DNA from: Cylicocyclus nassatus
Lineage: Eukaryota; Nematoda; Chromadorea; Rhabditida; Strongylidae
Assembly (NCBI GenBank): GCA_958299035.1
Contig: CATQJL010000305.1
Coordinates: forward strand, 62,902,127 to 62,966,126
DNA length: 64,000 nucleotides
Reading direction: 5' to 3'
In this document: positions 35,102 through 45,647 of the stretch, piece after piece
Layout of the letters: each line of letters opens with the position of its first letter
How positions within the stretch are numbered: the first letter of the stretch is position 1
Notes under the pieces: generated by a model
Told to the model about the DNA's origin: nothing
Databases searched by the model: none
The model's input: the letters and a program-made list of their open reading frames with translations, nothing else
Program-made: the position numbers and the translations under genes

Positions 35102-36121
35102 TTAGGTTGTCCCGAAAGTTTTGTCCGTTTTTTCAACCTATCATAAAAACGCGTGGAATGAAGATAGGGAAACTCTCTAAGCACTATCCGACGCAACTTT
35201 TCCTTCTCTTTCCAACTGTCGTGCTTCCATGCCGATTAATCTTTTGTTCACTGAGATAAACGCCGAAATTTAGAACCCGTGGTTTTTACTATGTCCAAGT
35301 TTGGCAATTTTTCACAACCTTTATTTTTGACTTTCGGGAAAGCTTTGGCAACAGTCCGATAGAGCAAACAAAAAGCAATATAATGCAGTTTTGCGGCATC
35401 TATAGCCAGCCTTGAAAATTTTTTAGAATTATTTTTCTGATGCTATCAAATCCCACTATTGGTGATGCCAAAAGCCAGAGATCATGAAACGACGCACAAC
35501 TAAGGTGTTATTCGATGCAGCTTTTCCTCCTCTTTCCAGTGAGCGTATTTTCTGTCCAATTTGCGGGGTCTTTGGTGATAAAATTGACATAATTCTTTAA
35601 TTCGACCCCACCCCAGCGTGTACACGTAAAATGCAAAATCTTATATTTCGAAGCGGTAAACGCTCAGTTGCTTTGTAAAAATAGTGAATAGTCGTAATTG
35701 ATTTTTTGAAAGCTTCAAAATCCGATAATTTGTTAGTGTTCGAGGCGTTTCTGTATTTTGGGATTTCCCAAAAGTGACGACTTCTGGAAAAATTATCTTA
35801 AAAAATACTGAAATGTCAGCTGGAGAAGCCAAAAAATTGCATTGCATTGCCCTTTGCTTACTCTATCTGATGGCTATCAAAGTTCTTCCAAAAGTTGAAA
35901 AAGAAGATTGTGAAAAATTGTCAAACTTGGACATAGTAAAAACCATGGGTTCGAAATTTCGGCGTTTATCTCAGTAAGCAAAAGAGCAATCGAAATGTGG
36001 GCTTGACAGTTAGAAAGAGAAAAAAAGATGCGTCGGGTAGTATTCAAAACGATCCCCTATCTTTGTTCCACGTATTTTTATGATAGGTTGAAAAAACGGA
36101 CAAAACTTTCGGGACCACACA
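35102..36121. mobile_element. Long foldback with mariner-like ends
   Basis: The left end TTAGGTTGTCCCGAAAG and right end CTTTCGGGACCACACAA are inverted, and matching arms extend inward for roughly 300 bp (TTTTTTCAACCTATCATAAAAA and its inverse; TGTCCAAGTTTGGCAATTT and its inverse). Flanking TA duplications are not intact. No transposase was recognised in the loop. Confidence 0.7.
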
Positions 36122-36842
36122 ATATATCAATTCCAGGATTCATAACTGGTAGAATTTGACGTTTTTGAAGTTAACATCTGTATTGGTTCGTTGTGCATTT
36201 ACTGCACGTACTGGCTTGATAGAAGCTCGAAATATATGCACGTAAGTATTCGAAAACTTGGTTAACTTCTATCACTATCTTGTTCTTTTGCGAATAATGC
36301 TTGTATTTAGATTTTTTAAAAAATTGTGAAAAGAAGTTGCATGTATTTAAAACACGTTATTACTGCTTTCACCTGCTATTGGTTATTTGCAGAAACACGC
36401 ACTTCACATTTACTAAAGTGCACTAGACGCTCCACAAAATGCTACGACAGTTGCTAAGAAGATTGAAAATGTACTCACATTCAGTTGATGTCACTGTCGT
36501 AGTTAGTGCTCCGAACATAGTTTTTCGATGTGCCGCATGCTCAAAAAATGAGGAACACTAGTTTATTTCTCTGAAAAAAAAACATAGGGTGATAAATATG
36601 CATCGTTATTGAAATTCTAGAGCTCATCTCATTGCTGAGGAAATTGTGAGCGCCTAGAGCTGATACTACTTCATAGAAATCTTTTCTACTTTTTCCATAG
36701 GCCTTCAACTTTCATTTATGGTTTCGTACTTGCAGAGAATCAAATTTACTTACATCACATTATTAAGTTATGTGCATGCGTGGAAACCTTTCAAAAATTT
36801 CTGATTCTTCTCTCCTTCTTTCCCTAAAGCAACGATTCCGCT

Positions 36843-37081
36843 CAGGGCTCGGCACGAATTGGCATCAGAGACATTTTAAAACGAAGCCCCCTATGATGTT
36901 GAAAACTCCGTACAAAGTCCCCACACTAAACCCCAAACGTAAAAAAAAACCCTTAAAAAACGAAACGTTGCCAAAAAGCGCAATTTTTGTGTCTTTTCGG
37001 CCACAAAACGACATCTCCTTTGCTTTTTGTCCCAAAAACGGTATCCAGCTTGACCCGGTGCCACCGTTATGCCGATCCCTG
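36843..37081. mobile_element. Short hAT-like MITE
   Basis: It begins CAGGGCTCGGCACGA and ends GATCCCTG, an eroded version of the ends of 11924-12626, and shares the CAGCTTGACCCGGTG block with it. The flanks ATTCCGCT (36835-36842) and ATTCGCTC after the right end fit an 8-bp duplication with one lost base. Copy 1 of the surrounding segment is empty at the equivalent place (GATTCTGTTCTATTTC). Confidence 0.7.
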
Positions 37082-37260
37082 ATTCGCTCTATTTCTCCAT
37101 TTTGCTTTTTAGACTTATGAAACATCGTCGAGTTAGTGCGCATAATACTCGTGGACAAAAAACAATTAGATGTGTCCGTATTTCAATGTCACATAGAAGA
37201 ATGCACATAAGATTGCTGGCGGAGTATGCCCTACTCGATATCTATTGATTTGACCTGCTC

Positions 37261-37756
37261 TTACTCGGTGAAATATCCAATTTAAAATGCTGCTGATCTG
37301 AATGATCTACCTTCCTTGGTTCACTCTTTCCCCTTAGAATTTACACAAGACTGGTTCTTGATAAAAACGATCTCTTAAAACATCTCCCTACATCTAGAAT
37401 ATCTTTCTTTCTCTGACAACTTCTGTCAAGTTTTAAGCACCATTCTGAAGCTGGTTTCAGCTTATCTTTTAAGATTTAGACTTCAAAGCAAACCAACAAT
37501 CTCTCTTCATTACTGTATATGGTAAGGACCTGTGGCGTTCTTGCAAGAATGCAATATCAGAAAATTTCCAATAAACTTGAGATGCGTAGTGGGTTTCAAG
37601 TGTTGGAAATATTTAAGGCGATGATTTCATCAAAAACTTTGTGTTTGTAAAGCAGCCTAGAGAGTGTGATTGGGTAATCTTTTTTTTCGAATTTCGAGAA
37701 CAAGAGAATTTCGCAAACATTGTTTTCAGGCCCGTCGAGATGTTTACGGTAACGTA
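37261..37756. other. Intergenic stretch, repeat relic
   Basis: About 37430-37560 resembles pieces of the CAGGGTG foldbacks (AGCTGGTTTCAGCTTA, TCTCTTCATTACTGTA). No gene seen. Confidence 0.4.
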
Positions 37757-38467
37757 TTAGGTTGATGCAAAAGTTCTTTCGCACCAAATTCAAAAATTCA
37801 TAACTTTTTAAATTCTCAACGAATTTACAAGATCTAAATTCTATGTAAGAGAGGAACTCACGCTCTTTGCAACTGTGCTTGAACTGTTCGTTAATGTGTA
37901 CAAATAAAGGAGGTAGAAGCTCAAAACCAAAATTACTCAAAATTTGGATTTTTCATGTAGGGTCATAAAAAATCGGAAACTTGCAACAAAAATCGGAGCA
38001 GTCGGTATTGTAGGTTCTTTCACAAGCTCTTTCCAACAGTGCAAAGTTTGCGCCGAATAAGCGTCTCTGTGAAAAGTTATGATTTTCGAGCAAGCAATAC
38101 AAAAGGGCGAATTTGATTTATTTTGGCATTTTTCACGGAATTCATAACTTTTCACAAAGACGCTCAATCGGCGCAAACTTTGCACTGTTGGAAAGAGCTG
38201 GTAAAAGAACCTACAATATCGACTGCTTCGATTTTTTATTGCAAGTTTCCGATTTTTATGACCCTACACGAAAAATCCAAATTTTGAGTGATTTTGGTTT
38301 TGAGCTTCCATCTCCTTCATTTGTACACATTAACGAACAGTTCAAGTATAGTTGCAAAGAGCATGAGTTCTTCTCTTATACAAAATTTGAGTCTTGTAAA
38401 TTCGTTGAGAATTTAACAAGTTATGAAATTTTGAATTTGGTGCGAAAGAACTTTTGCATCAACCTAA
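37757..38467. mobile_element. TA-flanked palindromic mini-element, TTAGGTTGATGC family, copy 2
   Basis: Ends TTAGGTTGATGCAAAAG and inverse; TA at 37755-37756 and 38468-38469. It is 711 bp, the same length as copy 1 at 5143-5853, and shares the central hairpin (AATCGGAGCAGTC, AGCTCTTTCCAACAGTGC), while the outer thirds have diverged. Confidence 0.85.
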
Positions 38468-38469
38468 TA

Positions 38470-39487
38470 TTAGGTCGTTTCAAAAGTAATTTCGCTTTTT
38501 TCAAACGGGCACCAGATTTGAAGGAACAAAGCTTTCTAAGAGGTCTTAGAAGCATTCGATGCAGAATTTCATTCTCTTTCTATTGGTTATGAAAATGTAG
38601 CAAAACAGTCAATAAGCTTTCAGAAAATAACCAAAATTTGCGACCCATGCTTTTTGAGATGGTCAAGTTTCACGATTTTTTAAAACTTCCATAACAATCC
38701 TCAGAAGGAGTTCAAGTAAAGATTCGGTAGAGTAAACCTTACAGAATACAATACTACTTTTTTCTCTTTCTCGTATCTCGCCGTAATTTTTTAAAAGATT
38801 TTTTAGCAGAACCATCGGATTTTAGCAGGCCCCTCAGCCACAATCGCATCAAACATCAGTAATTACTCGGAATTTCAAGCTTATAAGATGATATATGACT
38901 TAATATTGATTTTATAAAGCAAATGAGAGTTTACGGATTCGAAATATCAAATTTCGAATTTTTCGGGTACAGCCTGGGGCTCGCTAAAAAAATGAGTTAT
39001 GATGATTTCTCCCCGGAAACTAAACGAATCGGAAACAAAAAACACCTATTAGAAAAAGGAGAAAATGCTGCATTGAATAGTGCGCGAGCTGCACTTCCAT
39101 TGATGTTCTACGAGGATTTAGCTGCCCAAGTATGGAAATCGGTAACATCAGTTAAAATTCTGTTAAAAACGTAGGACAAGCTATGGAAAGGAGGAAAAAG
39201 TAGTTTCGCATTCTGTAGGGTTTGCTCTATAAAGCCGTTACTTGCACTTTTTCGGAGGGTTGATATAAAATTTTTGAAAAATTGTGAAACTTGACTATCT
39301 CAAAAAGCACAGGTCGCAGATTTTGGTTATTTTCTGAAAGCTCATTGATAGTTTTGCAACAATTTCATAACCATTAGAAAGAGAATGAAATTCTGCATCG
39401 AACGCCTCCAAGATCTCCTAGAAACCTTTGTTCCGTCACATGTAGTGCTCGTTTGAAGAAAGCGAAATTACTTTTGGAACGACCTAA
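38470..39487. mobile_element. TA-flanked palindromic element, TTAGGTCGTTTC family
   Basis: Ends TTAGGTCGTTTCAAAAGTAA and an inverse with small differences, with TA on each side (38468-38469, 39488-39489). The left TA is also the right TA of the preceding element, so the two are directly abutted. Long inverted arms include GCTTTTTGAGATGGTCAAG. No transposase was recognised; the frame at 38923-39174 is unassigned. Confidence 0.8.
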
Positions 39488-39489
39488 TA

Positions 39490-40394
39490 CAATGTTTATT
39501 TTTGAAATAAGCAGCTCCTAGTTACCTTGTACCAAGTTATTGGCCTTTCTGGAGTCTTTTCTTAAGGCAAAATCTGTTCTAAATGGTGCAAAATCCTCTT
39601 CAGGGTTCTACTGTAATCTTACAGTTAAGACTGATATTGTCAAGTTCTTCGCGTCGCAGTCACATGATTTGAGCCAATTTAGTTTTGCGTCGTATCTCAA
39701 TAGTTCTATGGATTTTGTATGAAAATAATTTCTCATAAACTTTTGCAGGGCTGAGAATGTTTTTTCGCTCTTTGGTAGCATTCGTTAGTTTTGTGAACGG
39801 CCACTTCCACATATCCCAATTTCTGTTGAGATTCGGGAACTACAACTGGACTCTTTCAGAGAAAGACGGATGGCGATAGACTTTCCTGTCTTGACATTTA
39901 GTGCGATAGAATCTTCAAAACGCTAGAAACTTTATTTATAGTATTTTCGAATAATAATGAATACGTAATACTGCTTAGAGTCTGGCTCTAACACGACGTA
40001 TCTACGACGCAAATGTTACAAGCAACAATTTCATCAACAAGTGTTTCATGTCAAAATTACCCTATTCTTTCAAACTTGTAGATTTCTATTTTCTGATAAT
40101 AACGCAAAAAAACATGAAAATTACACTTGTACATAGCTACCAGTGAGCTTAAATGCCTCTGTTGCATCTCGAGGGATAAAAGCAATTGTTTAAATAAATT
40201 CGCCAAATTCGCTTGTCGTACTGAAATTAAAGGCAGCTTTTATTCATATATTACAGTGAGCTTTTAAAAAGCCGATTATAAACCATTCTAAAGCAACCTG
40301 TACCCCAATTATTCCCAAGGCTCATTTTGAAGAAATTTAATCACCCTCCTGAATTCCGTTCTGATAAACATTTCATTTGAATACACAGTAGTAT
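39490..40394. other. Intergenic stretch, no supported gene
   Basis: No recognised exon or repeat apart from a block near 40200-40330 resembling 14110-14250. Confidence 0.45.
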
Positions 40395-40542
40395 TTTCTA
40401 CACAAATCAATGCACGCTTTAGACATAATGACTTGAACTTGGAAAATTATGGACACTCACTGTGCATTTGGAAAGGGCCTCCGTACAATGGAAAACAGTT
40501 CTAAACGATTTAAACAAAAAATGTTTGTATAATCAGGACTTG

Positions 40543-41318
40543 CTAGAGAAGAGCTAGAGCACAAATTCCAAAAATGCATGTGCAAAGGTTTATGCATAAC
40601 TCGGCAGTTTCTTCATCTTGTTCTTGTTTGCACCTGCGGCATATATCTGCAGTCAATATTTTCAAATACAATATAATTTTCATCGAAAATTGCCTTACCG
40701 TTGTGACTATGACGGCATGAAATATTGCAACTACTCGCACTAGAAAGATTCAAGTTTTCGGACTTTACTCGAAGGAAATATAAATTACTCACCAAGGAAT
40801 AGGTGTTGGTTGCTCTACTATCGTTGTTGATGGTTTAGGTAATGTTGTTTGGATTTCATACGTTGTCTGATCGTGAAACCTGGGGATGTGTAGTATTCTC
40901 AGAGTTTTCTTTACCAGAACGTTAAGCCGAATAAAACTTACATATCAAGCCAGTTTTGGTTAAGAAAGCTGAGTTTGTTTGGATTATTCGCCCGCTGATT
41001 GTAGTGTCAACGTCCTCATATTCTGGAGACGCACTAGATACTTCTGGCTTTGCCTTGGAATTGAACAGAACAGACAACTTACCGATGTTATAGATAAGGA
41101 GTGAACTCTGGCCTGTTCGTATGTAGGTGGAGGAAAATTGAGCGAGGTGCTAGGCTCCTCTGGAGGTGCACTAGGAACTTCTGCCTTTGCCTAAAATTTT
41201 CAATTTGGTGACCCGGAAGCGAAAAAGAGAAAGTAAACTCACTATGCTGTAGATAAGGAGTGAACTTTCGCCTGTTCGTAAGTGGGTAGGTGACATCGGG
41301 CAAAGTGCTGGGCTCCAT
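40543..41318 (-). pseudogene. Decayed paralogue of the LITAF-like adaptor gene
   Basis: All five exons of the gene at 45648-46333 can be traced, but the copy is damaged in three ways. Exon 1 has lost one base relative to the partner, so its end leaves the frame unless a cryptic acceptor inside exon 2 is used. The intron between exons 2 and 3 is only 29 nt (41054-41082) against 55 in the partner, too short to splice. Exon 3 holds a 130-bp insertion (about 40846-40975) flanked by the direct repeat AATCCAAACA on the minus strand, with no splice choice restoring the frame. The two C-terminal exons remain well conserved (CASSCNISCRHSHN, CRRCKQEQDEETAELC), ending in TAG at 40543, so decay may be recent or a shortened product may still be made. 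Confidence 0.68.
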
Positions 41319-41867
41319 GGACTAAATTTTCTATTGCTCTTTTATTTCTTATTCTTAGCTGAAACGTCGATTCGATGACAAAACAATAGAAGATGAACTA
41401 GATTTACTAGAGTGGGTTAAACGAAAAATTCATCCATAACCTTGTCCACAAATTAAATTTTTTTATTAAAGAAATCGTATTGTAATGAACTGATAGATAT
41501 CAAAAAATCCAAGTCTTTAGGAAAAATTTGATTACTTTGATTTTTATGTGGAAAGGTACCACGTTAATGGTCCCGAGAATTTCACTATCTTTCAAAAAAA
41601 AAAGATTTTATTCGAAAACAGTGAGCTTATAGTAGAAGCGAGCTGGTAACATTTCGATGAAGAGTAAAATTTTCAAAAAAAACAATACAAGACATCAAAA
41701 TTATGAGATCACTAATATGCGAATCAACAGCAGAGAGTCAGATAGTGCAAAGCATATACATCTAAAGTGGAAAACTGTAAAGTTCAGCACTGATAATCAC
41801 TAAATGCTGATAGGTTCGTTTGAGCAGCAGCTTCACAGTCTTGGCAAAGGTGAAGAATGGGTGGAAG

Positions 41868-41875
41868 TGACGTCA
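41868..41875. promoter_or_regulatory. TGACGTCA palindrome upstream of the pseudogene
   Basis: A perfect CRE/ATF-type palindrome in a conserved GGGTGGAAGTGACGTCA block, about 550 bp upstream of the ATG at 41318. The same block lies about 552 bp upstream of the intact paralogue. Factor binding is inferred from the motif only. Confidence 0.35.
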
Positions 41876-41960
41876 ATTATGCAGCTCAGCAGGCTGACTC
41901 ACTTTTTTCACAAACTACAAAATGTGTTTGGATCACTTTTGTCTACTTCTTCAATCATTT

Positions 41961-42532
41961 TTTCGTTTTGGCGATGCTTCAAAAGTATAAGCTGAAAAGA
42001 TAATCTTTGTATAGTTTAGAATGGACTTACTATCTCTCAGGATGCATTTGTACTCTCGTATTAATTTATGTGGTTTGTATGCGAGCGAGTTGGTAGAAGC
42101 TGAGCCAAAAAATTATGGGGGGGGGGGGGGAATGTGAGAGGAGAGAGTTGGGCACTTTTTGGATACCCTTTTTTTGTTATTTGAGCACAACTCCATACAG
42201 CCTGTGCATGTATGCATGAATTATCCGAACCATATGTCACTTAATATGTGAGTCAGCACAGCGCGGTAAAATTCTCGGTAAGACCTTTTCTTAGCAATGT
42301 AGAAATGTTTGCTACTAACTGGTACATATCTAATCAAGTCAAAAGGGAAAAGGAAGCAAAGAGAAGTCACTGGAACTAGGTAGGTTCTGCTCTTGAAAAC
42401 CATCAGTTTGCGCGCATGCGAGCAAAGCGCATGCTGAGTTATGAATGACTCGACCATAGGCTATAACCAAATGATGTAGTGCCACAGCAATTAGGAAAGG
42501 TGGTGGGAATCTGAGAGTTCCATTTAATCTTT
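41961..42532. other. Intergenic stretch with 14-base G run
   Basis: Contains an uninterrupted run of 14 G (42117-42130). No gene recognised. Confidence 0.5.
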
Positions 42533-42933
42533 TATTCAACTGGCTTGGCGGCTGGAAGGCGTGGCTTTGTGGCCTAATTGAGGCCGCTCGCGCTCGCTAC
42601 GCAGTCTGCGTCTCTCTCTCGCGAGTACAGTAGGTTTCGACCCGCTTTAGGCGGAAATTGGATTGGCGGGAGTCCGCCTCGCAATAGCTCACGCCGTTTC
42701 GCAGCTACAGTATATCCTATCGTGCTGAGAACCCATGTCTGCGTCTCTTCAATCTCCTTAGTATTTACTTGGCAAAATGCCAGCGGTATGCGCTCGCAAA
42801 GCCTCCAGCGATGCGCATGCGCTGCTCCACGTAGAATGTCTCGTCTAATCCGGGATGAAACCGACTGTACTCTCTGATCACTACCTAGCTATTAGGTCAG
42901 AAGCCCGCCTTTCAGTCGCTAAGTTAGTTGAGC
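42533..42933. mobile_element. CGGCTGGAAG-family MITE, copy 2
   Basis: The left end ATTCAACTGGCTTGGCGGCT continues into GGAAGGCGTGGC. The diverged inverted end AGCCCGCCTTTCAGTCGC lies at about 42900-42920. About 400 bp long, CpG-rich and longer than the other two copies, so it may contain an insertion. Confidence 0.6.
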
Positions 42934-43309
42934 CGAAAGGTAGATTCTATGTTTTCGAATAATGCGACTTTTCAATATGCTTGCGGTCGGTATCATCTTG
43001 TAAGCTTGCTTTTCTTTGTCCGACACTGGGTTGCAAATCTCCATTTTTTATTCACCTTGAAGAAAAGCTCTTTCGAAACTTAGTGTAAGCTTTCTATCTA
43101 ACCTAACAAATTTCTATACCTGATAAATAGCTCTTCTTTCTATTCCAGAGCATTTATTAGTTTTTAGCTCAAGTTTTCAGGTTTATAGGAGAGCTTTTTT
43201 AGCTTCCCTATACATGGATTCAGAAATAAATGGGAGATTCCATTGAATTGATAGTCAATTTCATGAAATGTACTGCATCTTGCACATGATCTTCAACTTT
43301 CAAAATGGA
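42934..43309. other. Short intergenic stretch
   Basis: Nothing recognised. Confidence 0.45.
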
Positions 43310-45114
43310 CATATTCGCGCAAAGTTGATTCTGTTACAAAAGTTCTTTAGCAATCTCCGAATCTGGTTTCCTGCGCTTAGCATGAACGGTGAGAAGACGC
43401 GTAGACGCGTACATGTTGTCCTCCGGTTCGCAGAAGTTTGACGGAAACATGATTTGCTCGAACGCAGTAAACACTGCAGCAGGTAGAATCCTAGGTGGTA
43501 CTTATCCAGTGGAAACAACGGGCATCCGCACGGGTGTTGATGAACGTAAGAGGTTGGCGTAGAAGTTCTTGTGATAACTTCCATCTTTTGCAGGGATAGA
43601 GTCGGGGTCCCGTCTTCGTTCAATAGTGCAGTTAGCGGTATGTGATATTCACAGTTTTTTTTATTGTTACATAGGGTGACCCCCATGTGCAAAGTCGGAC
43701 AACAAAAACAAAAACGTAAAACAAAAAGAGAACAATAAAACAGAACACATTAACGACATGATAAAAAAAACCAGCCTGAGGTGTAAAAGATCGAACGCAG
43801 CTTCTCGATTGTAAGTAGCTCTTGATGTTTGTTTTGAAGGTAGATAGCTTGACCGTCAAAATGCCGTTCCTTACCATATGATCAAGATCACGTAAAACAC
43901 GGCAAGTATAAAAGTTTGCTCTGACTCTGGACTTTGCTCTCGGTAGCACTAGTTTCATGCGTCCTCCCCGAATATTAGAGTTTCTGATAGGAAAATAATC
44001 ATTAACATTCAGTTTACACTCCCCAAACATGATTTTATGCGCCATGATCAAATCAAACATATGCTTTCTGTGGGCGAAGTTATGTCGGAATGTCGGAAAT
44101 TTGAGGTTAAGATTACGTGTCTTTCCATCCGGGATCTGGTCATATACCAATCCAGTAGATCTAATAAATAATTTACGCGTGAAAACTATCTTGAACCTTC
44201 TCAAGATAGTCGACTGTTTTGCGCAAATGAGGGCTGTAGATGATAGTACCATATTCAAGCATAGGCCTTATGAAAGTCTTATAAGCCTTTAGAGACACTT
44301 CAACCTTGTTGCAGGAGAGCGCCCTGAACAAGTTATAAACAGCTCTCATAGCTTTATCAGCAAAGAGCTTACAATGTTCATCAAATGTAAGGTCATTTCT
44401 GATTAGTTCCTTCTGCACTTCTTGAGACTTTCGTCCTCCGGCTGTTTTCAGTATATTGGCTTGTCTGTAACTTCCTAATAAGATCCTTCTGCAAAGCTGT
44501 TCTGTAAGGGGGGGGGGTTGGCTATCAGTCGCTCCAGATGGGTTGCATTCGGATCCTGCTCCAGAAATCTTCTTCTTTCAAGCAATTCCTTGGTGGTCTT
44601 TAAAATATGTTCCAAGTTCTCGGAGGTCACTGAGGCGCACTCTCCGCAGGCTCGTAATCGTTTCGAAAGCCGGTCACAGTCGTACGTTGGGTCCCCCTGT
44701 CCTCCTCGATGGGCCAGTCACAATCTGGTATGAGCTCTTCCAGCCTGTTACGTCATAAACTACATTCCTCATTCTTGCGGTGCTATGGCAGACCTTGACC
44801 TTTCGACTGAATTGTACCTTCGCTCGAAAGAGGCGCTGTTCGGAGCCACCGCAGAAAGATGTAACTACTAAGACATCGAGCAAGCCCCACCTTCGGTTGG
44901 TGAGAATATAGTCTATCTCCGCGTGAATCGTTGCGTTGGTGACACTCGGTTCTGCGGCGTCGAGGTAGACGTGGAGGTTGGCGTTATCGGAGACTTTTTT
45001 GACGTTGTAGGCGCAGAGCATGAGGCAGTCTCCATGGTGTCTCGTAGCAGACGGGTCATTCTTACCAATCGGCGCCTTGAGGATCCTAACATCGTTTATG
45101 TTACCTATTTTCAT
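43310..45114 (-). mobile_element. RTE-type LINE relic
   Basis: On the minus strand, 45114-44674 reads as the end of an RTE endonuclease: EIDYILTNRRWGLLDV and FCGGSEQRLFRAK. In active members the last motif is usually GSDHRLLRAK, so the catalytic Asp-His pair is lost. The following linker (44670-44510) contains RRRFLEQDPNATHLERLIA in another frame. After a nested insertion the N-terminal reverse-transcriptase linker resumes at about 43650 (YHIPLTALLNEDGTPT) and decays by 43310 with frame changes and stops (VSVKLLRTGGQHVHAS). The polymerase core is missing. This is a dead copy. Confidence 0.8.
43655..44404 (-). mobile_element. Nested 5'-truncated LINE fragment (CR1/jockey-like)
   Basis: Inside the RTE relic and in the same orientation lies the C-terminal end of a different reverse transcriptase: LTFDEHCKLFADKAMRAVYN, then KAYKTFIRPMLEYGTIIYSP, followed by KHMFDLIMAHKIMFGE and a final thumb-like region. 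A frameshift separates the two parts near 44180. The 3' end is TATGTAACAATAAAAAAAA, after which RTE sequence resumes. The 5' end joins RTE at about 44404, and a possible 4-bp duplication (AACT) flanks it. This is a classic short target-primed insertion. Confidence 0.75.
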
Positions 45115-45189
45115 CGAAAACGAGATGGCGGTGGATCTGGCCTTCTGGCTCTTAGCTAAGTACGACAGTAAACGGAAATGTTAAATCCT

Positions 45190-45280
45190 GTGTGACTTAG
45201 TTCCAGGAATTATCGATTACTTTAATGCTATCGATTTTTTGCAAAGTTGGAGCTATGGGGATGGGAGTCAGCATAGTTTC
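45190..45280 (+). repeat. Single orphan copy of the Helitron internal unit
   Basis: ATTATCGATTACTTTAATGC, then CGATTTTTTGCAAAG and a GGGGATGGGAGT block match the 119-bp satellite unit. No Helitron ends are nearby. Confidence 0.6.
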
Positions 45281-45647
45281 TGCAAATTTAATTGCTCTGC
45301 AAACAGTGCAGCCATCCATGATGCTCAAAATTTGTCAATTATTTAGTTAGCAGATATTGCAGCCATCCGATGCATATCAATAACACCCCCTGTCTGCTCG
45401 TAATTCCCTATGTGTATTTCATGAGCTATCTATTTTATAATAGTACCTAGAATTACATGATCTATAAATAGCATTTCATACAGTCGTCAGATTTTTCACA
45501 AACTTTCGAGATGTTCTTCATAAGTTATTGCACACTCTAGACATAATGATTTGAACCTGAAAAATTATGGGCAGTCACTGTCCTTTTTCAAAAGGGTTTA
45601 CGTACGGTGGAAAACATGTTCCAATCAAAAATAAAATTTATACATAT
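45281..45647. other. Short intergenic stretch
   Basis: The last 130 bp belong to the duplicated segment shared with 40.4 kb. Nothing else seen. Confidence 0.45.

Larger units (their letters stand above)
34600..37260 (+). repeat. Three-copy duplicated segment, copy 3
   Basis: Co-linear with copies at 10975-13480 and 19260-21560. It carries two insertions not shared with them: a TA-type foldback (35102-36121) and a short hAT-like element (36843-37081). The part after 37100 aligns with 13290-13440 of copy 1. Confidence 0.62.
40395..41960 (-). repeat. Segmental duplication with adaptor-like gene, pseudogene copy
   Basis: Co-linear with about 45520-46960: the AGACATAATGA(C/T)TTGAAC block beyond the 3' end, all five exons, and the upstream AGTGACGTCA block. 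It carries the decayed gene copy described separately. RTE relics lie between the two copies. Confidence 0.75.

Noticed and set aside
38923..39174. 83-aa frame inside the TTAGGTCGTTTC element considered as transposase
   Set aside because: No DDE/DDD residues, helix-turn-helix or similarity to known transposases could be seen, and the element is largely palindromic.
42578..42877. 99-aa frame MRPLALATQ...
   Set aside because: It lies wholly inside the CpG-rich MITE at 42533-42933, and its composition follows the repeat.
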